NCBI RefSeq assembly: GCF_009601685.2
Contig: NZ_CP045701.2
Location: forward strand, 3,968,001-4,032,000
DNA: 64,000 bases
DNA from: Pseudomonas brassicacearum
Lineage (GTDB): Bacteria > Pseudomonadota > Gammaproteobacteria > Pseudomonadales > Pseudomonadaceae
Direction of reading: 5' to 3'
Below are positions 35,271 through 43,299 of this stretch, piece by piece. A program made the position numbers and the translations under genes. How positions within the stretch are numbered: the stretch's first letter is position 1; each line of letters begins with the position of its first letter. Under the pieces are notes generated by a model. That model ran no database searches and was not told where the DNA came from. It saw only the letters and a list, made by a program, of their open reading frames with translations.

Positions 35271-35837
35271 TCAATGGGCATGATGCCCAGTCGGATCCTT
35301 GATCTGCCACACCTGCCCCTTCTGCCAGGCATCCGCACCTGGATCAATCACCGGCGCTTGAATACCGGCTCGGGCACGCTTTTTCGCTTCGCTGTCCACA
35401 CCCATTCGACCGTCCCGCTCGCGTACCAATTGCGGGTCCACCTGACCGTCGGCCGTGAACCCCATCATCAACTGAGGGACCCCGTAAGGCAGTGCATTGC
35501 CCTGTTCGGTGTGCCAGGTGTGCCAGGTCTTGCCATACGTGCTGACCAGATTTTCCATCAATCGGGTTTCCGCTGCCTGGGGAATCCCTGGCGCGATCAA
35601 CTGCCCGGACATCCGCCCGTTGTAGAAATGAAAGCCATCGTGATAGGTGTTCAAGACCCGCAATGGCGGTTTGTCCTGCATGATCCGCGCCCCGGCTTCC
35701 AACGTCGCGGTCGTCGGGGTCTTGGCAGAGCCCGGCGCCTCGACGGGCGAGTCGCTCGTGCCACCCGCTCAGCCGGTCAATCCCAAAGCCGCTGCGCATA
35801 GCAGTGTCCAGCCGCCACAAACATTTCGATCCAACAT
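35271..35837 (-). pseudogene. Decayed DUF1264 (OBAP-like) lipoprotein gene
   Basis: The true start is ATG at 35837 with a strong AAGGAG site. Residues 1-22 read as a lipoprotein signal ending ALGLTG, and the next codon, where the lipobox Cys is expected, is TGA (35769-35771). The frame then continues open to 35271. A second lesion is an in-frame internal gap: GFHFYNGRMSGQ is joined directly to LIAPGIPQ, so the middle of the DUF1264 domain (the EAHHYC...WHSH part, about 70 residues from family memory) is missing. The C-terminal part (STYGKTWHTWHTEQGNALPY) is well kept. Recent, two-step inactivation is the simplest reading; a shorter protein from an internal TTG (35702) would lack export. Confidence 0.8.
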
Positions 35838-36018
35838 GTCATCTCTCCTTCGCATGACTGTTCATGAGAAAGACATCGCCTGGGGCGGGTTTGATTTTCC
35901 TGGCGGTCTACCGACGAATGGTGCGCGCCACGCGGCCAATTAAATACGAAATTCCATATATTCGATTACCCGCATATACTCCGGCGCAGCCCACCCCTGC
36001 GCTTATCGGAGCCGATCG

Positions 36019-36489
36019 ATGAAAGTCCTCTTCATGTGCACAGCCAACAGTTGCCGCAGCATTCTCAGCGAAGCGATGTTCAACCATCTGGCCCCAGCCG
36101 GGTTCGAGGCCGTCAGCGCCGGCAGTTTCCCCAAGGGCCACGTGCTCCCGCGCAGCCTGAGCACCTTGCAAGAAGCCGGTATCAGTGTCCAAGGCTTGCG
36201 CAGCAAGGGTTACGACGCGCTCGAGGGCAGCCCGCCGGACATCGTCATCACCGTGTGCGACAGCGCCGCCCGCGATGCTTGCCCGGTGTACTTCGGCCCG
36301 GCCATCAAGGCCCACTGGGGCTTGGTCGATCCATCGACCGTCAAAGGCAGCGACGATCAGATCGGCCAGGCCTTCCATGCCACCCTGGATCGTATCGAAG
36401 CCCGCTGCCGGGCGTTTTTTGCCCTGCCTTTCGACCAGCTCGACGCCCAGGCCCTGAAAGCCGAGCTCGACCGCATCGGCACCCTCTGA
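36019..36489 (+). CDS. arsC: Arsenate reductase, thioredoxin-type ArsC
   Basis: A 156-aa low-molecular-weight phosphatase-fold enzyme that reduces arsenate to arsenite. The P-loop C-x5-R is CTANSCR (Cys7 nucleophile), and Cys80 and Cys88 (TVCDSAARDACPVY) are the pair that forms the relay disulphide reduced by thioredoxin. It stands alone: no arsR, arsB or arsH is near. The region before it is AT-rich with ATAT repeats (35945-35980). Export of the arsenite would need a pump coded elsewhere. Confidence 0.92.
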   Translation: MKVLFMCTANSCRSILSEAMFNHLAPAGFEAVSAGSFPKGHVLPRSLSTLQEAGISVQGLRSKGYDALEGSPPDIVITVCDSAARDACPVYFGPAIKAHWGLVDPSTVKGSDDQIGQAFHATLDRIEARCRAFFALPFDQLDAQALKAELDRIGTL

Positions 36490-36493
36490 CCGA

Positions 36494-37027
36494 TCAATCT
36501 GCGCGATAGGCCTGCTTCACGGTCTCGATCCAGCTCGGCTCCAGGCGCGGCTGTTCGGTGTCCAGGCCCAGTGCCTGCATCTTCGCCAGGTGCGCATCGG
36601 CCTCTCGCGCCAGGGAGCCCTGGGCGCTGGAGTTGGCGTCCAGCTGATGCATCTGGGCCAGCCCCAGGTGATAGAAGCGCAGCAGCTTCATGGCGATGGG
36701 GTCCTGGGCCTGCACGCCGGCGGTCACCTGGTGCATCACGTTGGTGATTTTCATCAGGCTGCGCTTGAGCCGCCAGCCGTACACGGCAGCAGCCATCCAC
36801 GGCTGCGACCAGAAGTACTGGCGCATCAGCGCAGCCATCGCCAGCACCGCAACAATCACCCCACCGAGGTTGAAGCGAAAGTTATCGCCTCCGGGCGTGC
36901 CCAGCAGCATCACGGCCAGGCTGGACAGCAGCATCGCCAGGGCCAGGAACACCACCGCGATGATCAGGGTGCTGCGGCGGGTCTGCTTGCGGTAGGTGTC
37001 GCCATCCCACGGTTTGATCTCGAACAT
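36494..37027 (-). CDS. DUF3087 family membrane protein
   Basis: A 177-aa inner membrane protein. It begins MFEIKPWDGDTYRKQTRRST, has two helices (about residues 20-43 and 55-75), and a cytoplasmic helical part with the conserved blocks VYGWRLKRSLMKITNVMHQV and LLRFYHLGLAQMHQLDANSS. These are hallmarks of DUF3087, found next to many Pseudomonas housekeeping genes and without known function. The start at 37027 fits the family; a longer frame to 37201 lacks support. Convergent with arsC with four bases between the stops. Confidence 0.85.
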   Translation of the reverse strand: MFEIKPWDGDTYRKQTRRSTLIIAVVFLALAMLLSSLAVMLLGTPGGDNFRFNLGGVIVAVLAMAALMRQYFWSQPWMAAAVYGWRLKRSLMKITNVMHQVTAGVQAQDPIAMKLLRFYHLGLAQMHQLDANSSAQGSLAREADAHLAKMQALGLDTEQPRLEPSWIETVKQAYRAD

Positions 37028-37245
37028 CGCGGTGCAATTTCCTTGTACGGCATCAAAAGAGTCACGCATTATCGCCTGCCCGGTCGATTTAGCTATGCTG
37101 GGGCTCATTTTGTATGGCAACCGACTCGCCGGGGCGGGATCAAAGTCCATGGCGATAGCGCAAGGATCGTGCGATCTTTCTGCGTGGACGTTTTTTTTCA
37201 AGATGCCGTCGTTGTGTGCATGGCATCGATTTCAAGGAAAGCTGA

Positions 37246-38619
37246 ATGACTCAAAGACATGTAATCAACGCCTCGGTGAGCCCCAAGGGCAGCCTGGAGA
37301 CTTTGTCCCAGCGCGAAGTCCAGCAACTGAGCGAAGCCGGCTCCGGCAGCATCTACGACCTCTTCCGCCAGTGCGCCCTGGCCATCCTCAACACCGGCGC
37401 CCATGTTGATAACGCCAAGACCATCCTGGAAGCCTACAAGGACTTCGAGATTCGTATTCACCAGCAGGACCGGGGCGTGCGCCTGGAGCTGTTGAACGCG
37501 CCGGCCGATGCGTTCGTCGACGGCGAAATGATCGCCAGCACCCGGGAGATGCTGTTCAGCGCCCTGCGCGACATCGTCTACACCGAGAACGAGCTGGACA
37601 GCCAGCGCATCGACCTCAGCTCGTCCCAGGGCATCAGCGACTACGTGTTCCACCTGCTGCGCAACGCCCGCACCTTGCGTCCTGGCGTGGAGCCAAAAAT
37701 CGTCGTGTGCTGGGGCGGTCACTCGATCAACACCGAAGAATACAAATACACCAAGAAGGTCGGCCACGAATTGGGCCTGCGCAGCCTGGACATCTGCACC
37801 GGCTGCGGCCCGGGCGTGATGAAAGGCCCGATGAAAGGCGCCACCATTGCCCACGCCAAGCAGCGCATCCATGGCGGTCGCTACCTGGGCCTGACGGAGC
37901 CGGGCATCATCGCCGCCGAGGCGCCGAACCCGATCGTCAATGAACTGGTGATCCTGCCGGACATCGAGAAACGCCTGGAAGCCTTCGTGCGTGTCGGCCA
38001 CGGCATCATCATCTTCCCGGGTGGCGCTGGCACGGCGGAAGAGTTCCTCTACCTGTTGGGCATCCTGATGCACCCGGCCAACCAGGACCTGCCGTTCCCG
38101 GTGGTTCTCACCGGGCCGAAAAGCGCCGCGCCATACCTCGATCAGTTGCATGCGTTTGTCGGTGCAACCCTGGGCGAGGCCGCGCAGCAGCACTATCAGA
38201 TCATCATCGACGACCCGGCCGAAGTGGCGCGGCAGATGACCCAGGGGCTCAAGGAGGTCAAGCAGTTCCGCCGCGAGCGCAACGACGCCTTCCACTTCAA
38301 CTGGCTGCTGAAGATCGACGAGGGCTTCCAGCGCCCGTTCGACCCGACCCACGCCAACATGGCCAGCCTGGGCCTGAGCCGCGACCTGCCCGCCCACGAA
38401 CTGGCCGCCAACCTGCGCCGGGCGTTCTCGGGCATCGTGGCCGGTAACGTCAAGGACAAGGGCATCCGCCTGATCGAAGAACACGGCCCGTACGAAATCC
38501 ACGGGGACACCGCCATCATGGAACCCCTCGACCGCCTGCTCCAGGCCTTCGTCGCCCAGCACCGCATGAAACTGCCAGGTGGCGCGGCGTATGTGCCGTG
38601 CTATCGCGTGGTGACCTGA
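37246..38619 (+). CDS. ppnN: Pyrimidine/purine nucleotide 5'-monophosphate nucleosidase PpnN
   Basis: A 457-aa LOG-fold enzyme that cleaves nucleoside monophosphates to base and ribose-5-phosphate. The central lysine decarboxylase-like/LOG domain carries VVCWGGHSI, DICTGCGPGVMKGPMKGA and the catalytic FPGGAGTAEE near residue 262. N- and C-terminal domains flank it as in E. coli PpnN (YgdH), where they bind (p)ppGpp and pppGpp stimulates the enzyme. AAGGA precedes the ATG. Purine salvage and stringent-response adjustment are the known roles. Confidence 0.95.
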   Translation: MTQRHVINASVSPKGSLETLSQREVQQLSEAGSGSIYDLFRQCALAILNTGAHVDNAKTILEAYKDFEIRIHQQDRGVRLELLNAPADAFVDGEMIASTREMLFSALRDIVYTENELDSQRIDLSSSQGISDYVFHLLRNARTLRPGVEPKIVVCWGGHSINTEEYKYTKKVGHELGLRSLDICTGCGPGVMKGPMKGATIAHAKQRIHGGRYLGLTEPGIIAAEAPNPIVNELVILPDIEKRLEAFVRVGHGIIIFPGGAGTAEEFLYLLGILMHPANQDLPFPVVLTGPKSAAPYLDQLHAFVGATLGEAAQQHYQIIIDDPAEVARQMTQGLKEVKQFRRERNDAFHFNWLLKIDEGFQRPFDPTHANMASLGLSRDLPAHELAANLRRAFSGIVAGNVKDKGIRLIEEHGPYEIHGDTAIMEPLDRLLQAFVAQHRMKLPGGAAYVPCYRVVT

Positions 38620-38646
38620 CCGGTTCAAAGACCACCGCAGATCCAA

Positions 38647-38757
38647 TGTGGGAGCAAAGCTTGCTCGCGATAGCGGTTTAAAGGCCCAACAGAGATATTG
38701 CCTGTGATGAGGCTATCGCGAGCAAGCTTTGCTCCCACAGGCGCGCTCCCACAGGGG
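38647..38757. repeat. Inverted REP pair with trailing half copy
   Basis: Facing copies at 38647-38668 and 38718-38740, followed by GCGCGCTCCCACAGG. It separates the convergent ppnN and HAD phosphatase genes. Confidence 0.85.
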
Positions 38758-38782
38758 ATTGTGTGGTTAGGGGATTGTGTGC

Positions 38783-39442
38783 TTACTGAATCCGCATCAG
38801 CCCGGCTTCATCCACTTCAATGCCTAGCCCAAGGTAATCCTTGACCTGCGGATGAAGGGTGGCCACCGGGTGCGCATGTGTCGCCGTCACCACCAGCACA
38901 TCCGCCTCGGCCGCCTCGCCTGCCCGGATGCCCGCCTCGGCGTCTTCAAACACCAGGCATTCTTGCGGTGCCACTTGCAAGCGTTCGGCGGCCAGGCGAT
39001 AGCAGGCGGGGTTGGGCTTGCCATCGCTTACGTCTTCGGCCGTGACCATGACCAAAGGGCGTGGAATTCCAGCGGCTTCCATACGGCGCAAGGCCAATGC
39101 CATGGGCGCCGAAGTGACAATCGCCCAGCGCTCTGGCGGCAGGCTGTTCAGAAAGGCCTGCGCACCGGGTACCTGCACCACCCCTTCGACGTCTTCGATT
39201 TCCTCCCGGGTGATCTGCTCGGCCTCGGCCTGGGCATCCACCCCCGGCAGGTGCTGGCGGGCGATGGTGTCGATGGCGCGCACGCCATGGATCGTCGGCA
39301 GGAACGTCGCCACGTCCACGCCGTGGCGCAGGGCCCAACGCGTCCAGATCCGCTCGGCGGCGGCGATGGAATTGAGCAGTGTGCCGTCCATGTCGAACAG
39401 GAAGGCGCGGTAGGCAATGTGGGTGGGGCGACTGTCAGGCAT
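38783..39442 (-). CDS. HAD-superfamily sugar-phosphate phosphatase-like hydrolase
   Basis: A 219-aa haloacid dehalogenase hydrolase. Motif I FLFDMDGTLLNS (nucleophile and acid/base Asp), motif II VTSAP near 115, motif III Lys in DGKPNPACY near 145 and motif IV VFEDAEAGIRAG near 168 are complete, and the helical cap of subfamily I follows motif I. It resembles the YfbT/YniC-type sugar phosphatases. GAGG precedes the ATG at 39442; the longer frame to 39499 is less likely. Confidence 0.9.
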   Translation of the reverse strand: MPDSRPTHIAYRAFLFDMDGTLLNSIAAAERIWTRWALRHGVDVATFLPTIHGVRAIDTIARQHLPGVDAQAEAEQITREEIEDVEGVVQVPGAQAFLNSLPPERWAIVTSAPMALALRRMEAAGIPRPLVMVTAEDVSDGKPNPACYRLAAERLQVAPQECLVFEDAEAGIRAGEAAEADVLVVTATHAHPVATLHPQVKDYLGLGIEVDEAGLMRIQ

Positions 39443-39593
39443 CGGATCCTCGGTGGCGGCGTGGCGGGTGATGGTGACTGTAACATCGCCAGGCTCCAAT
39501 CCCCTGTGGGATCAAGCTTTGCTCCCACAGGCTTGGCCCTCAGCTCACCCACTGCTCACCCACAGGGGCTTTGTGTTTTGTCAAAACTCTGGT

Positions 39594-40940
39594 CTACACA
39601 AGGCGCTCGATCGGCTGATGCTGCCACACCCGCTTGTAGTACAGCGTCTGCAACAGCAGCATGCTCAAGTAGGCCACCGGGAACGCCATCCACACCCCTT
39701 GCAGCCCGAAGTGGGCGTCCAGCAGATACGCCGCCGGCAGTTGCACGGCGACGATGCAGAAGATCGAGATGGCAACCGGCACCAGCACCGTGCCGCTGGC
39801 GCGCATGATGCCGCCGACGATCGCCTGGAAGCCGAACACCAGCAGGCTCCAGAGCATGATGTGCAGCAGGTGTTCGGCCTGGACCCGTGCCGCCGGGTCG
39901 GTGATGAACAGCCCCAGCAGCCAATGGGACAACAGATACCCCAGGACCACCAGCCCGCCCGTAAGCCAGAGGTTGATCGCAAGCCCCGTGCGCAGGATCG
40001 GCCCCAGGCGTTCCAGGCGTCCGGCACCGATGGCCTGGGCGCCGAGGATCGAGGCGGTGATGGCGATCGATAGCGCTGGAAACTGCACGTAGTTGACGAT
40101 CTGCGTCACCGCGCCGTAGGCCGCCGTGGCCTGGGAACCATGGCTATTGACCAGCGTCAGGATGACCAGCTCGGACAATGAGATCACCACCATCTGCAAC
40201 CCTGTGGGCAAGCCAATGCGCAGCACTTTGCCAAGAATTTCCGTGTCCAGGCGCATCGCCGCGAACAACGCCCGGTCCGGTGCCAGGGCATGCTCGCGAC
40301 GGTTCAGGCGCCACGCCAGCAAGGCCATGGCCGAGGCCGTCCCCACCAAGCCCGCCAGCGCCGCGCTCTGGATGCCCATCTGCGGCAACCCCAACCAGCC
40401 ACGAATCAACGCCGGCGTGAGCAGCAGCCCGACACTGGTGGACACCAGCAGCGCCAACATCGGTGACACCGTATCGCTCACTCCGCGCAGCAGTTGGGTG
40501 AACAGCACGAATACCAGCAGCATCGGCAAAATCCACATCATGACCCGGGCATAGGAAACGGCATCCTCCAGCACATCGGCCGGCGTGCCGAGCCCCTGCA
40601 ACGCCTGACGCGCAAAGACACTGCCGAGCACCGCCGCCACCAGGCCGATGATGGCCCCCAACAACAACGTCGAACCGGCAATCGCCTTCACCGTGCCGGT
40701 TTCTCCGGCGCCGTAGGCCTGCCCGATCAACACCCCCGCGCCCGCGCCGAGGCCAATCACCAATGCGATAAAGAAAAACACGATGGGAAACATGCCCGAC
40801 ACCGCCGCCAAGGCCTGGGTACCGAGCATCTGGCCGATGTAGATGCTGTTGAACGTGCCGGACATGGACTGCAGGAAGTTGGACAGGACCATGGGGGCCA
40901 GGAACAGGAGATAGGTTTTCCAGAGGGGCTGGGTGGGCAT
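39594..40940 (-). CDS. MATE family efflux transporter
   Basis: A 448-aa inner membrane antiporter with 12 predicted helices in two homologous halves. Typical blocks are APMVLSNFLQSMSGTFNSIY at the start, AVSGMFPIVFF, GAGAGVLIGQAYGAGE near residue 68 and GLPTGLQMVV beginning the second half. It would expel cationic drugs with sodium or protons. Substrate unknown. Confidence 0.93.
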   Translation of the reverse strand: MPTQPLWKTYLLFLAPMVLSNFLQSMSGTFNSIYIGQMLGTQALAAVSGMFPIVFFFIALVIGLGAGAGVLIGQAYGAGETGTVKAIAGSTLLLGAIIGLVAAVLGSVFARQALQGLGTPADVLEDAVSYARVMMWILPMLLVFVLFTQLLRGVSDTVSPMLALLVSTSVGLLLTPALIRGWLGLPQMGIQSAALAGLVGTASAMALLAWRLNRREHALAPDRALFAAMRLDTEILGKVLRIGLPTGLQMVVISLSELVILTLVNSHGSQATAAYGAVTQIVNYVQFPALSIAITASILGAQAIGAGRLERLGPILRTGLAINLWLTGGLVVLGYLLSHWLLGLFITDPAARVQAEHLLHIMLWSLLVFGFQAIVGGIMRASGTVLVPVAISIFCIVAVQLPAAYLLDAHFGLQGVWMAFPVAYLSMLLLQTLYYKRVWQHQPIERLV

Positions 40941-41033
40941 GGGGGCTCTGATGGCAGGTTCGAAAATCCGGGTGACGGTAATTTAGCGCAATCCATACAA
41001 CTCGTTTCAGAAGAATCAACTGGAGAACACTCT

Positions 41034-41163
41034 TGTGGCGAGGGGATTTATCCCCGCTGGGTTGCGAAGCAGCCCCAAGATCTGTGCATATGATCGGCCG
41101 ATGGACCGAGGTGTGGGCTTTTAGGGCGCTTCACGCCCAGCGGGGATAAATCCCCTCGCCACA
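41034..41163. repeat. Long inverted repeat of the GTGGCGAGGGGATTTATCCCC family
   Basis: Arms TGTGGCGAGGGGATTTATCC (continuing to the CGCTGGG block) and its inverse lie about 70 bases apart. This third repeat family also occurs as a single arm at 53699. It accounts for part of the 430-bp gap before the chemotaxis operon. Confidence 0.85.
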
Positions 41164-41293
41164 GGGGTTCTATGTTGTGGCTTATACCTTCGTCGGGTGC
41201 ATTCGACATTTCACAGACAGCGTCTAACCTGAAATAGCACAGTGCCACTAACTGTGCAGGTCAATGCCTATGCCGGAATCGGACAGCCGGTCT

Positions 41294-41320
41294 TAAAGTC
41301 CGAGTAGGGGTCGCAGATAA
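41294..41320 (+). promoter_or_regulatory. FliA (sigma-28) type promoter of the chemosensory operon
   Basis: TAAAGTCC, 11 bases, GCAGATAA. This differs from the sigma-28 consensus (TAAAGTTT-N11-GCCGATAA) at three positions only, with the exact spacer. Predicted start of transcription is near 41327, giving a leader of about 43 bases to the first MCP gene. It ties the operon to flagellar late gene expression. Confidence 0.72.
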
Positions 41321-41369
41321 CCAGTTATTGGCAAATAACCTGTTAGCAACACTGTTCAAGGACCGAACC

Positions 41370-42587
41370 ATGACGTCGTATTCTCACGGTCATTCCCTTT
41401 CCCAAACACAACCACGCATTCTCTGGAGTGCCGTGCTGGTGGCCATTGCCGCGAGCATTGGCGTGCTGGCGCTCAACGGCGCGAATGGGCAAAACATTGG
41501 CTTGAGCGTGGCAATCCTGGCCGTTGGCCTCGGTGCTGGCGTATGGGGTGCGCGCTCGCAACGTCGGCAGTTCGACAGTGCCATCGCCGCTGCCATGACC
41601 CGCCACGACCTGCAAGCCGCCGAGCACCTGGTTCATAAAACCAGCGGGCAACTCAATGAAGTCATCCTCGGAGCCATGCCGATCTGGGCCAAGCAGGTCG
41701 AAAGCTCCCGGCAGCAGACCGAAACCGCAATCGTCTCGCTGACCAGCCGCTTCACCGGCATTTCTTCGCGCCTGGAAGAAACCGTGCAAGCCTCGCAACT
41801 GGCCGCCGGTGAGTTGGCCGGCAGCAGCAGTGGCGGCGCCGTGCAGGTGCTGGCCCAGAGCGAAGGCGAACTGGTCAAGGTCATCGATTCCCTCAAAGCC
41901 ACCCAGGCCAGCCGCGATCAAACCCTGGCCCAGGTGCGCAACCTGACGGCCTATACTGGCGAGCTGCGGACCATGGCCGCCGATGTCGCGGCGATTGCCG
42001 CGCAAACCAACCTGCTGGCCCTCAACGCCGCCATCGAAGCCGCCCGTGCCGGCGAAGCCGGGCGCGGGTTTGCCGTGGTGGCCGACGCCGTGCGCAGTCT
42101 CTCGAGCAAGTCCAGCGAAACCGGCCAGCAGATGTCGGCCAAGGTCGACATCATCAACACCGCCATCACCCAACTGGTGCAGGCCGCGTCCAGCGGCGCG
42201 GACCAGGACAGCCATTCGGTCAGTGCCTCCGAACAAAGCATCCAGCAAGTGCTGGAGCGCTTCAAGAGTGTCACCGGCCGCTTGGCCGACTCGGCCGACA
42301 TGCTGCAGCGCGAGAGCTTCGGTATTCGCGATGAACTCACCGAGGTGCTGGTCAGCCTGCAATTCCAGGATCGGGTCAGCCAGATCCTCAGCCACGTGCG
42401 CGACAACATCGAGGACCTGCATGTGCACATGCAGCAGGCCAGTCAGTCGCCCGAACAGGCTGTTTCCATCGACGCCCGCCAATGGCTGGCGCGCATGGAA
42501 ACCACTTACGCCACCGACGAGCAACGCCGCAATCACCACGGCGACTCGGGCGCGCAACAGACTTCACAGGAAATTACCTTCTTTTAG
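41370..42587 (+). CDS. Methyl-accepting chemotaxis protein without periplasmic sensor domain
   Basis: A 405-aa receptor-like protein. Two adjacent helices (about residues 17-36 and 43-61) leave only a six-residue periplasmic turn, so there is no external ligand domain, and no HAMP is evident. The cytoplasmic part is coiled coil with the MCP hairpin tip [20 protein letters not shown] (in part [14 protein letters not shown]) near residues 208-245. The C-terminal half has [22 protein letters not shown] precedes the ATG. It may sense membrane or cytoplasmic signals or take signals from partners. First gene of the operon. Confidence 0.9.
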   Translation: MTSYSHGHSLSQTQPRILWSAVLVAIAASIGVLALNGANGQNIGLSVAILAVGLGAGVWGARSQRRQFDSAIAAAMTRHDLQAAEHLVHKTSGQLNEVILGAMPIWAKQVESSRQQTETAIVSLTSRFTGISSRLEETVQASQLAAGELAGSSSGGAVQVLAQSEGELVKVIDSLKATQASRDQTLAQVRNLTAYTGELRTMAADVAAIAAQTNLLALNAAIEAARAGEAGRGFAVVADAVRSLSSKSSETGQQMSAKVDIINTAITQLVQAASSGADQDSHSVSASEQSIQQVLERFKSVTGRLADSADMLQRESFGIRDELTEVLVSLQFQDRVSQILSHVRDNIEDLHVHMQQASQSPEQAVSIDARQWLARMETTYATDEQRRNHHGDSGAQQTSQEITFF

Positions 42588-42598
42588 GAGCGCCATTC

Positions 42599-42967
42599 AT
42601 GGCTAAAAGTGTATTGGTTGTCGACGACTCCGCGAGCGTTCGGCAGGTGGTCGGCATCGCGTTGAAAAGTGCCGGCTATGACGTGATCGAAGCCAGCGAC
42701 GGCAAGGACGCGCTGGGCAAGCTCAATGGCCAGAAAGTGCACCTGATCATCAGTGACGTGAACATGCCCAACATGGACGGCATCACCTTCGTCAAGGAGG
42801 TCAAGAAGCTGGCCAGCTACAAGTTCACGCCGATCATCATGCTCACCACCGAATCCCAGGAATCGAAGAAACAGGAAGGCCAGGCCGCCGGGGCCAAGGC
42901 TTGGGTGGTCAAGCCGTTCCAGCCGGCGCAAATGCTGGCGGCGGTATCCAAGCTGATTCTTCCTTGA
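42599..42967 (+). CDS. cheY: CheY-like response regulator
   Basis: A 122-aa single receiver domain. Acidic pocket Asp9/Asp10 (VVDDSASVR), phospho-acceptor Asp53 (IISDVNMPNMDG), Thr83/84 (MLTTESQE) and Lys105 (VVKPFQP) are all in place. It has no output domain, so it would bind a flagellar switch or act as a phosphate sink for CheA. AGGAG precedes the ATG at 42599. Twelve bases after the MCP gene. Confidence 0.95.
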   Translation: MAKSVLVVDDSASVRQVVGIALKSAGYDVIEASDGKDALGKLNGQKVHLIISDVNMPNMDGITFVKEVKKLASYKFTPIIMLTTESQESKKQEGQAAGAKAWVVKPFQPAQMLAAVSKLILP

Positions 42968-42982
42968 TGGCCGGAGGCTCCC

Positions 42983-43267
42983 ATGCCGTTGCAATACGAA
43001 ACACACGATGACACCGCCCAGGTGCACATCGACGGCGAGCTGACGATCTACACCGCCGCCGACCTGGCCGCGCAATGGTTGCCGCACCTGGGTGCAACAC
43101 CGCGGATGGCCCTTGACCTGTCACAGATCACCGAGATGGACGGCGCCGGCCTGCAACTGTTGCTGATGGTGCAACGCGAGGCCGCCAAGGCCGGGACCCA
43201 ATTGACACTGATCGGCCAAAGCAAGGCCGTCACGCAAACACTTGCCCTGTGCAACCTGGTTGCCTAG
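42983..43267 (+). CDS. STAS domain protein (anti-sigma antagonist fold)
   Basis: A 94-aa single STAS domain. The usual phosphorylated motif D-S-S-G-L is D-G-A-G-L here (ITEMDGAGLQLLL), so the Ser switched by anti-sigma kinases is absent. STAS proteins of this kind occur between cheY and cheA in some chemosensory operons; their role is unknown. The stop lies about 30 bases before the cheA start. Confidence 0.88.
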   Translation: MPLQYETHDDTAQVHIDGELTIYTAADLAAQWLPHLGATPRMALDLSQITEMDGAGLQLLLMVQREAAKAGTQLTLIGQSKAVTQTLALCNLVA

Positions 43268-43299
43268 CAATACGTCGGACCACGACAAAGGATATGAGC

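Noticed and set aside
35945..35985. ArsR operator upstream of arsC
   Set aside because: The region is AT-rich with ATAT repeats, but no convincing inverted repeat of ArsR type could be drawn and no arsR gene is adjacent.
37198..38646. A 482-codon minus-strand frame opposite ppnN
   Set aside because: It mirrors the strongly conserved ppnN gene; its translation is rich in Val, Gly, Gln, His and Arg, as expected for the antisense of a high-GC gene, and shows no motif.
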